From an uncultured Pseudoflavonifractor sp. (GTDB lineage Bacteria; Bacillota; Clostridia; Oscillospirales; Oscillospiraceae): a stretch of 39,491 nt of DNA. The stretch covers positions 1 to 39,491 of the forward strand of contig NZ_CALXEG010000029.1 in the NCBI RefSeq assembly GCF_944387275.1. The letters run 5' to 3'. A program made the translations under genes and the position numbers. A model generated the notes under the pieces. The model saw only the letters and a program-made list of their open reading frames with translations, had not been told where the DNA came from and ran no database searches. The stretch's first letter is position 1. Each line of letters starts with the position of its first letter. Below, piece by piece: positions 33,537-39,491 of this stretch.

Positions 33537-34415
33537 ATGGATTATTTAAAAGAGTATGAGTCATACCTGAAGACAGAGAAAAAGGCGTCCCTCAACACAC
33601 TCAGCTCCTACCTGCGGGATATCCACCAGTACGCAGGCTGGCTGGAGGGGGAGAACCTGACGGCGGAACAGGCCGGGCAGGCGGATGTGGAGCGATATGT
33701 GAAGCATCTGTCCGCCAAGGGGAAGTCTGTGGCCACGGTGACCAGAAGTCTGGCCTCTATGAAGTCCTTTTACAATTTCCTGATCGGCGCCAGTGTGGTG
33801 ACCGTCAATCCGGTGCGGGGGATTACCCCCGCCAAGGTGGAGCGCAAGCTGCCCCAGATCCTCACCAGCAAAGAGGTGGACCTGTTTCTGGAACAGCCCG
33901 ACCCCTCCGACGCCAAGGGCTGCCGGGACAAGGCCATGCTGGAGCTGCTGTATGCCACAGGAATCCGGGTGTCCGAACTAATCGGATTGAACCTGGAGCA
34001 TGTCAATCTGTCCGCGGGCTTCGTCCGCTGCGTGGGGCGGAACAAGGAGCGGATCATCCCGCTCTATCCCGCCGCTGTGCGCGCCCTGACCAACTATGTG
34101 ACCCAGGTCCGGCCCCAGATGATCGAGCACCCCGACGAGAAGGCCCTGTTTGTGAATATGAACGGGGAGCGCATGAGCCGCCAGGGCTTTTGGAAGATCA
34201 TCAAGCATTATCAGGAGAAGGCGGGCATCCGCAAGGACATCACGCCCCACACCCTGCGTCACTCCTTTGCGGCCCATCTGCTGGAGAACGGTGCGGACCT
34301 GCGGTCCATCCAGGAGATGCTGGGCCACGCCGACATCTCATCCACTCAGATATACGCCCAGCTGGTGAACCAGAAGCTGAAAGACGTGTACAACAAAGCC
34401 CACCCCCGGGCATAA
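33537..34415 (+). CDS. xerD: Tyrosine recombinase XerD
   Basis: 292 residues. Resolves chromosome dimers at dif with its partner recombinase. The N-terminal SAM-like domain holds KKASLNTLSSYLRDI; the catalytic set is Arg144 (TGIRVSEL), Lys170 (GRNKER), His238 and Arg241 (HTLRHSFA), His264 (LGHADISST) and the nucleophile Tyr273 (QIYAQL). The start is uncertain: ATG 33537 gives the normal N-terminus, ATG 33519 would add six residues; neither has a good ribosome site. No integrase neighbours or attachment sites are seen, so this is the housekeeping recombinase. Confidence 0.93.
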   Translation: MDYLKEYESYLKTEKKASLNTLSSYLRDIHQYAGWLEGENLTAEQAGQADVERYVKHLSAKGKSVATVTRSLASMKSFYNFLIGASVVTVNPVRGITPAKVERKLPQILTSKEVDLFLEQPDPSDAKGCRDKAMLELLYATGIRVSELIGLNLEHVNLSAGFVRCVGRNKERIIPLYPAAVRALTNYVTQVRPQMIEHPDEKALFVNMNGERMSRQGFWKIIKHYQEKAGIRKDITPHTLRHSFAAHLLENGADLRSIQEMLGHADISSTQIYAQLVNQKLKDVYNKAHPRA

Positions 34416-34460
34416 GATGAGAGTGGATACCGGATTTTTATTTACAATTCTCCCTCTAAA

Positions 34461-34501
34461 ACAGCAGACGCCGCGGCAAAATCTGCCGCGGCGTCTGCTG
34501 T
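34461..34501. terminator. Terminator-like hairpin after xerD
   Basis: Perfect 18-bp stem (34461-34478 with 34484-34501, arm starting ACAGCAGACGCCGCGG) and AAATC loop. It is the longest perfect stem in the window. There is no U-run on the plus strand. Confidence 0.7.
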
Positions 34502-34520
34502 TGCTGTACGCAATTCTTTG

Positions 34521-34549
34521 TTGCGCCATATCCTCTGCCGTGATAAAAT
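34521..34549 (+). promoter_or_regulatory. ruvC operon promoter
   Basis: TTGCGC (34521-34526), 17-base spacer, TAAAAT (34544-34549). No LexA-type box overlaps it. Confidence 0.6.
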
Positions 34550-34579
34550 AAGATCCGTATGTATACCCAGGAGGTTGCC

Positions 34580-35119
34580 ATGATCATTTTGGGAATAGAC
34601 CCGGGCTTCGCCATCGTGGGCTTCGGGGTGCTGGAGGCGGTGCCGGGGCGGCAGAGGCTGATCCGGTGCGGCGCCATCACCACTCCGGCAGGGCTGCCGC
34701 TGCCCACCAGGCTGCTCCAGATCTCCGACGATATGGCCACCCTGCTCCGGCAGTTCAGGCCGGAGGCCATGGCGGTGGAGGAGCTGTTCTTCAACCAGAA
34801 CGTGACCACCGGTATCGGCGTGGCCCAGGCCAGAGGGGTCATCCTGACCGAAGCGGAGCGGGCCGGCGTCCCTATTTTTGAGTACAGCCCGTCCCAGGTC
34901 AAGCAGGCGGTGGTGGGGTACGGCAAGGCGGAAAAACGGCAGGTGATGGACATGACCAAACGCCTGTTGGGGCTGAAGGACGTGCCCAAGCCGGATGACG
35001 CGGCGGACGCCGTGGCCATCGCCCTGTGCCATGCCCGCTCGTCCTCGTCCCGATTGTCCCTGCTGGACTCCGCCCGGCCGGGCAGCGGGCGGTACGCCGC
35101 CCGGGACGACCGCCGCTGA
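34580..35119 (+). CDS. ruvC: Holliday junction resolvase RuvC
   Basis: 179 residues. Endonuclease that cuts Holliday junctions. Acidic residues Asp7 (LGIDPG), Glu68-Glu69 (VEELFF), and Asp140 and Asp143 (KPDDAADA) form the metal site. AGGAGG lies 5 bases before the ATG. First gene of ruvC-ruvA-ruvB-glmM. The C-terminal serine-rich tail extends past the core fold. Confidence 0.98.
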   Translation: MIILGIDPGFAIVGFGVLEAVPGRQRLIRCGAITTPAGLPLPTRLLQISDDMATLLRQFRPEAMAVEELFFNQNVTTGIGVAQARGVILTEAERAGVPIFEYSPSQVKQAVVGYGKAEKRQVMDMTKRLLGLKDVPKPDDAADAVAIALCHARSSSSRLSLLDSARPGSGRYAARDDRR

Positions 35120-35149
35120 TAACCGACAAAACACTTGTGAGGAACCGAT

Positions 35150-35755
35150 ATGTTTTACTATGTGAAAGGCCCTGTGGTCCACATGGCGCCCTACCTGGCC
35201 GTTGTGGACTGCGGCGGGGTGGGCTATGCCTGCCGCACCACCAACAGCACCCTTGCCCGGCTGCGGAAAGGGGAGGCCGCCACACTCTACACCCACCTCA
35301 ACGTCCGGGAGGACGCCATGGAGCTCTACGGCTTTGCCAGTGAGAACGAGCTCAGCTGCTTCCAGCTGCTCATCGGTGTGTCCGGCGTGGGCCCCAAGGC
35401 GGCGCTATCCATCCTGTCCTCCACCACTCCCGAGGGACTGGCCACGTCCATCATCACCGGTGACGAGAAGTCCCTCACCGTGGCCCCCGGCATCGGCAAG
35501 AAGATCGCCCAGCGCATCATTCTGGAGCTGAAGGATAAGCTGGCCAAGGGTCAGCTCTCCACCCCCGGCGGTGAGAGCTACGGCGGTACCGGCGTGACGG
35601 TCATCCCCCAGAACAAGGCCAGCGAGGCCGCGGCCGCTCTGGCTGTTTTGGGATACAGCCAGGCCGAGGCGGCAGCCGCCCTGAAGAACATCGATATGGA
35701 GGCCCTGGCCCTGGAGGAGATCATCAAGCAGGCGCTGAAGAAGATGGTGAAGTAA
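35150..35755 (+). CDS. ruvA: Holliday junction DNA helicase subunit RuvA
   Basis: 201 residues. Binds the four-way junction and loads RuvB. OB-fold N-terminus (MFYYVKGPVV, VVDCGGVGY), tandem helix-hairpin-helix motifs (GVSGVGPKAALSIL; APGIGKKIAQRIILELKDK) and the RuvB-binding C-terminal domain. 30 bases after ruvC, 52 before ruvB. Confidence 0.98.
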   Translation: MFYYVKGPVVHMAPYLAVVDCGGVGYACRTTNSTLARLRKGEAATLYTHLNVREDAMELYGFASENELSCFQLLIGVSGVGPKAALSILSSTTPEGLATSIITGDEKSLTVAPGIGKKIAQRIILELKDKLAKGQLSTPGGESYGGTGVTVIPQNKASEAAAALAVLGYSQAEAAAALKNIDMEALALEEIIKQALKKMVK

Positions 35756-35807
35756 GCGTAAAAACAGCCGGGGGACATGAGGTCCGTCCGGAAGAGGAAG
35801 TGAGCAT

Positions 35808-36863
35808 TTGAGCATCGATTTTTCGGAGAGCGGCTTTGAGACGGAAGAGCCTCTGGTGACCACGTCCCTGACCCGGGACGATGAGAACGAGGGCTCTCTC
35901 CGCCCCAAGACCCTCTCGGAGTACATCGGCCAGAAGAAGGCCAAGGGCAACCTGGAGATCTTCATCCAGGCGGCCAAGATGCGGGGGGAGCCCCTGGACC
36001 ACGTGCTGCTCCACGGCCCCCCGGGCCTGGGCAAGACCACCCTGTCCGGAATCATTGCCAACGAGATGGGGGTCAATATCCGCATCACCTCCGGCCCCGC
36101 CATTGAAAAGCCGGGAGATCTAGCGGCCCTGCTGACCAACCTGCAGGAAAACGACATCCTGTTCGTGGATGAGATCCACCGGCTCAACCGCTCGGTGGAG
36201 GAGATCCTCTATCCCGCCATGGAGGACTTTGCCATCGACATCATCATCGGCAAGGGTCCCTCCGCCAACTCCATCCGGCTGGATCTGCCCAAATTTACCC
36301 TCATCGGCGCCACCACCCGGGCAGGGCAGCTGTCCGCCCCTCTGCGGGACCGGTTCGGCGTCACGCTACGGCTGGAGCTATATACCCCCGAGGAGCTGGC
36401 CCTGATCGTCACCCGCTCGGCGGGCATCCTGGGGGTGCCCATTGAGGCGGATGGCGCCATGGAGATCGCCCGGCGGAGCCGGGGCACACCCCGTATTGCC
36501 AACCGCATGCTCCGCCGGGTGCGGGACTTCGCCCAGGTGCGGGCGGGGGGCGTCATTACCCGGGATGTGGCCGACCAGGCCCTCAGCGCTCTGGAGGTGG
36601 ACTATCTGGGACTGGACGCCGTGGACCGCCGGATGCTTACCAGCATCATCGAACACTACGGCGGCGGCCCTGTGGGCCTGGAGACCCTGGCGGCCACCAT
36701 CAACGAGGAGGCCGTCACCCTGGAGGATGTGTACGAGCCCTATCTGATGCAGATGGGCTTTCTCACCCGCACGCCCAGAGGGCGCTGTGTCACCCGCCGG
36801 GCCTATGAGCATCTGGGGCTGCCCGTGCCCCGTGGCGACGGTCTGGACCAGCTGTCGTTCTGA
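35808..36863 (+). CDS. ruvB: Holliday junction branch migration helicase RuvB
   Basis: 351 residues. AAA+ motor that drives branch migration with RuvA. Walker [10 protein letters not shown] at 70-78, Walker B FVDEIH around 119-124, sensor ATTRAG and arginine finger region [10 protein letters not shown], and the C-terminal winged helix ([10 protein letters not shown]). Start is TTG at 35808, with GAGGAAG about 10 bases upstream; the next in-frame ATG lies deep in the domain. Confidence 0.98.
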   Translation: MSIDFSESGFETEEPLVTTSLTRDDENEGSLRPKTLSEYIGQKKAKGNLEIFIQAAKMRGEPLDHVLLHGPPGLGKTTLSGIIANEMGVNIRITSGPAIEKPGDLAALLTNLQENDILFVDEIHRLNRSVEEILYPAMEDFAIDIIIGKGPSANSIRLDLPKFTLIGATTRAGQLSAPLRDRFGVTLRLELYTPEELALIVTRSAGILGVPIEADGAMEIARRSRGTPRIANRMLRRVRDFAQVRAGGVITRDVADQALSALEVDYLGLDAVDRRMLTSIIEHYGGGPVGLETLAATINEEAVTLEDVYEPYLMQMGFLTRTPRGRCVTRRAYEHLGLPVPRGDGLDQLSF

Positions 36864-36926
36864 CGAAAAGCCAACACGGGACTGTGTCCCAGAAAATAAA
36901 CAGCGCAGAAAGGATTGTTTCTGAAT

Positions 36927-38276
36927 ATGGGAAAATTGTTCGGTACTGATGGAATCCGCGGCGTGGTCAACGCCGGACTGGACGCCGACCTGGCCTATAA
37001 GGTGGGTCTGGCGGCTGCTCAGGTGCTCACCAAGGAGGGCAACCACAAGCCGCTGGTGGCCATCGGCAAGGACACCCGCATCTCCTCCGACCTGCTGGAG
37101 GGCGCCCTGATCGCCGGCCTCTGCTCTGCCGGCGCGGACGTGCTTCATCTGGGCGTCATCCCCACCCCTGCCGTGGCCTGGATCACGGTGGACAACAACG
37201 CCGACGCGGGCATCGTCATCTCCGCCTCCCACAATCCCTTTGAGCACAACGGCATCAAGATCTTCAACGGCCAGGGCTTCAAGCTCTCCGACGCATTGGA
37301 AGGGGAGATCGAGGACATCATCCTCTCCGGCAAGGAGGTGCCCCTGAAGACCCACGGCGACATCGGCCGGGTCATCTACGCCGACCAGAAGGAGCGGGAG
37401 GACTACATCGACCACCTGGCCTCCACCGTGACCAGCGACCTGGGCGGGATGCGCATCCTGGTGGACTGCGCCAACGGCGCCTCCTCCGCCACTGCCGCCC
37501 GGCTGTTCGACCGTTTCCCTGAGCTGCACACCGACGTCATCAACGCCGACCCTGACGGCGTGAACATCAACAACGGCTGCGGCTCCACCCACCTGGACAA
37601 ACTGTGCACCATGGTCAAGGCCGGCGGTTACGACCTGGGCCTGGCCTTTGACGGCGACGCCGACCGCTGCCTGGCCTGCGACGAGATGGGCAACGAGATC
37701 GACGGCGACCAGATCATGGCGGTCTGCGGTCAGGACCTGATGAGCAGGGGAGAGCTGCCTGGCAACGCCGTGGTGGCCACCGTGATGAGCAACCTGGGTC
37801 TGCATGTATTCTGCCGGGAGCACGGAATGCAGCTGCTGTGCACCGACGTGGGCGACCGGAACGTGCTGGAGAAGATGGAGGAGTGCGGCTATGTGCTGGG
37901 CGGCGAGCAGTCCGGCCATATGATCTTCCGCCGTTACGCCACCACTGGCGACGGCCAGCTGACCGCCCTTCAGCTTCTCGCCCTGCTGCACGCCTCGGGC
38001 AAGAAGGCCTCCGAGCTGGTGGCGGACTGCAAGCGCTATCCCCAGCTGCTGGTGAACGTGGCCGTGGCCGATAAGGCCAAAAAGGCGGAGATCATGGCCA
38101 ACGCAGATCTGAAGGCCGCCATCGCCCAGCAGGAGGCCCGGCTGGCAGGGGACGGCCGTATCCTGGTCCGTCCCTCCGGCACCGAGGCCCTGATCCGGGT
38201 GATGGTGGAGGCCAAGGACGAGGAAACCGCCAAGTCCTGCGCGCACGAATTGGCAAATCTGATTAAAACACTCTGA
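36927..38276 (+). CDS. glmM: Phosphoglucosamine mutase
   Basis: 449 residues. Converts glucosamine-6-phosphate to glucosamine-1-phosphate for cell-wall precursors. Phosphoserine Ser101 in ISASHNPFE; metal loop FDGDADRCL; sugar loop GGEQSGH; phosphate loop RPSGTEALIRVM. The first residues GKLFGTDGIRG are typical. ATG at 36927; AAAGGA is about 12 bases upstream. It follows ruvB by 63 bases with no terminator or clear promoter, so it is probably in the ruv operon. Confidence 0.97.
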   Translation: MGKLFGTDGIRGVVNAGLDADLAYKVGLAAAQVLTKEGNHKPLVAIGKDTRISSDLLEGALIAGLCSAGADVLHLGVIPTPAVAWITVDNNADAGIVISASHNPFEHNGIKIFNGQGFKLSDALEGEIEDIILSGKEVPLKTHGDIGRVIYADQKEREDYIDHLASTVTSDLGGMRILVDCANGASSATAARLFDRFPELHTDVINADPDGVNINNGCGSTHLDKLCTMVKAGGYDLGLAFDGDADRCLACDEMGNEIDGDQIMAVCGQDLMSRGELPGNAVVATVMSNLGLHVFCREHGMQLLCTDVGDRNVLEKMEECGYVLGGEQSGHMIFRRYATTGDGQLTALQLLALLHASGKKASELVADCKRYPQLLVNVAVADKAKKAEIMANADLKAAIAQQEARLAGDGRILVRPSGTEALIRVMVEAKDEETAKSCAHELANLIKTL

Positions 38277-38314
38277 GATTTTTCAGGCGCTTTAAAATAA
38301 TTTGCATAAAACTA

Positions 38315-38343
38315 TTGACAAATACCGGTTCTTCTGCTTTAAT
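38315..38343 (+). promoter_or_regulatory. sigH-like gene promoter
   Basis: TTGACA (38315-38320), 17-base spacer, TTTAAT (38338-38343). Consensus -35, one mismatch in the -10. Confidence 0.85.
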
Positions 38344-38360
38344 AGGTAAGGAGATTTGGA

Positions 38361-38996
38361 ATGAAGCCACAGGATCAGGACTACCAAAAGCTGTCAGATG
38401 AGGCACTGTGTATCCAGGCTGCGTCAGGGGATCGCCTGGCGGAAGAGACCTTGGTCATCCGGTACAACCGCTTGGTGCGCATGTGTTCCCGCCCGCTCTT
38501 CCTGGCCGGGGGAGACAGTGAAGACCTGATTCAGGAGGGGATGGTTGGCCTGCTGGCCGCCATTCGGGTCTATGACCCGTCCAAAGGTACTTCTTTTCAT
38601 ACTTATGCGGAGACCTGCATAAGGAACCGTCTCCTGTCCGCGGTGAAGGCGGCGTCCCGCGATAAGCACACGCCGCTGAACAACTACATCTCATTCGAAA
38701 CCCCTTTCTTTGATGGAAAGACCGACCACTATGCTTATGGTACAGACCAGGAGCGTCTGGAGAACCCTGAGACCATTATGATCGGCAGGGAAGAGCTCCG
38801 GGAGCGCTTGGGTGTGCTGAAGGGCCAGCTGTCCGGTTTCGAAGCGAAAGTCCTCGGACTGTATCTGAACGGACTGTCCTATGATGAGATTGCAGCCGAG
38901 GTAAAACGGTCCCCGAAATCGGTGGACAACGCTGTCCAGCGCATCAGGCGCAAGGTGGCGAGGCATTTCCAGTCTGGCGATATCAGCGCAAGCTGA
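38361..38996 (+). CDS. sigH: RNA polymerase sigma factor, SigH/Spo0H-like
   Basis: 211 residues. Region 2 is DLIQEGMVGLLAAIRVYDPSKGTSFHTYAETCIRNRL; the linker KHTPLNNYISFETP and region 4 (LYLNGLSYDEIAAEVKRSPKSVDNAVQRIRRKV) match B. subtilis SigH closely. SigH starts the sporulation programme and other stationary-phase genes. AAGGAG lies 7 bases before the ATG. In Bacillus sigH is followed by rpmG-secE-nusG; here it is followed by a zinc-ribbon gene. The gene has more A/T than its neighbours. Confidence 0.9.
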   Translation: MKPQDQDYQKLSDEALCIQAASGDRLAEETLVIRYNRLVRMCSRPLFLAGGDSEDLIQEGMVGLLAAIRVYDPSKGTSFHTYAETCIRNRLLSAVKAASRDKHTPLNNYISFETPFFDGKTDHYAYGTDQERLENPETIMIGREELRERLGVLKGQLSGFEAKVLGLYLNGLSYDEIAAEVKRSPKSVDNAVQRIRRKVARHFQSGDISAS

Positions 38997-39069
38997 ACGC
39001 AAATATTACATGTCCCAGCAAAGTAGGTTTATCCTGACCTGGGCAAAGAGTCAAAGAGAGGGTATCATC

Positions 39070-39348
39070 ATGTTTGAAGACAAGACACTCGTATGCAAGG
39101 AATGTGGCAAGGAGTTCGTGTTCACCGCTGGTGAGCAGGAGTTCTATGCCGAGCGCGGCTTCCAGAACGAGCCCCAGCGCTGCAAGTCCTGCCGTGACGC
39201 CCGCAAGAACGCCGCCCGTGGCCCCCGTGAGTACTTCACCGCCACCTGCGCTGCCTGCGGCGGCGAGGCCCGGGTTCCCTTCGAGCCCAAGTCCGATCGT
39301 CCCGTCTACTGCAGCGAGTGCTTTGCTCGTATGCGTGGGCAGCAGTAA
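39070..39348 (+). CDS. Zinc-ribbon protein with four CxxC pairs
   Basis: 92 residues. Four CxxC pairs: CKEC near residue 9, CKSC near 38, CAAC near 57 and CSEC near 77, making two zinc ribbons. The middle stretch EFVFTAGEQEFYAERGFQNEPQRC is typical of a small zinc-ribbon family common in Firmicutes and described only as zinc-binding. No function is known. GAGAGGG lies before the ATG. It is 73 bases after sigH with no promoter or terminator between, so both may be on one transcript. Confidence 0.85.
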   Translation: MFEDKTLVCKECGKEFVFTAGEQEFYAERGFQNEPQRCKSCRDARKNAARGPREYFTATCAACGGEARVPFEPKSDRPVYCSECFARMRGQQ

Positions 39349-39454
39349 TTCGCGCGATAAAAACGCCCGGTGCATGGGACAGGTGCTCATAAGAAAGTGA
39401 TTTGAAAGAATTACGATTATGGCATCTGTCAGGCAGGATTGGGCAACGAAGAAA

Positions 39455-39491
39455 TACGCCGTATTCAGCAGATTTTGCTGGATACGGCGTA
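39455..39491. terminator. Hairpin at the window end
   Basis: A 16-bp stem (39455-39470 with 39476-39491, one G-U) with GATTT loop that reaches the last base. Whether a U-run follows cannot be seen. The 100 bases between the zinc-ribbon gene and this hairpin show nothing else. Confidence 0.6.

Noticed and set aside
35139..35155. GAACCGATATGTTTT before ruvA as an SOS box
   Set aside because: The half-sites are 6 bases apart, not 4, and overlap the ruvA start codon.
36378..38246. A 622-codon minus-strand open frame opposite ruvB and glmM
   Set aside because: Same reason: antisense to certain genes, low-complexity translation.
1..39491. CRISPR arrays, tRNA or rRNA genes, insertion sequences, phage genes
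   Set aside because: No regularly spaced repeats, cloverleaf sequences, transposases or phage genes were seen. XerD has housekeeping context.

Overview
The window looks like chromosomal core genome from a GC-rich, spore-forming anaerobic member of the Clostridia, most like the Oscillospiraceae (Flavonifractor/Lawsonibacter-type gut bacteria). The evidence is Firmicutes gene order (ylxM-ffh-rpsP-khpA-rimM-trmD; ruvC-ruvA-ruvB), sporulation genes (SigH-like sigma factor, SpoIIM-like and SpoIID/LytB proteins), the SCIFF six-cysteine peptide with its radical SAM maturase, strong AGGAGG-type ribosome binding sites and strong GC bias at third codon positions. I see no rRNA, tRNA, CRISPR array, insertion sequence, prophage or integrative element. 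The assignment is inferred from gene content only.

Layout. 1-5.7 kb: the 3' end of glyA; tmcAL (tRNA-Met acetate ligase) divergent from ackA (acetate kinase); rarA, with a LexA-like operator in its promoter, coupled to a patatin-like lipase. 5.7-9.0 kb: a lipoprotein flavin reductase with two covalent-FMN domains, followed by a LysR regulator. 9.0-11.9 kb: DUF1836 regulator, an NfeD-like membrane protein carrying calcium-loop repeats, and flotillin. 12.0-16.7 kb, minus strand: the ylxM-ffh-rpsP-khpA-rimM-trmD translation/secretion operon, then degV under its own promoter. 16.9-21.4 kb: yfmF-yfmH (M16 peptidase pair), lgt and folD, tightly packed. 21.4-25.1 kb, minus strand: rpmB alone, then asd-dapA-dapB (lysine/diaminopimelate pathway) behind a lysine riboswitch with a terminator.

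25.1-29.5 kb: a secreted SpoIID/LytB protein, queA and tgt (queuosine tRNA modification), and yajC (Sec accessory). 29.6-31.7 kb: a small membrane protein, the 47-residue SCIFF peptide and its maturase. 32-34.4 kb: proC, spoIIM-like, xerD. 34.5-38.3 kb: ruvC-ruvA-ruvB-glmM. 38.3-39.5 kb: sigH-like sigma factor and a zinc-ribbon protein.

Themes. Genome maintenance (rarA, xerD, ruvCAB), tRNA modification (tmcAL, trmD, queA, tgt) and the secretion/lipoprotein route (ffh, lgt, yajC) are dense. The parts most worth a second look are: the flavin reductase, whose fumarate-reductase substrate residues are replaced and which sits near a 17-bp palindrome and a LysR gene; the SCIFF locus with a strong hairpin between peptide and maturase and tandem operator-like repeats after it; the NfeD protein with DxDGDG calcium-type repeats; the LexA-like box before rarA; and the lysine riboswitch.
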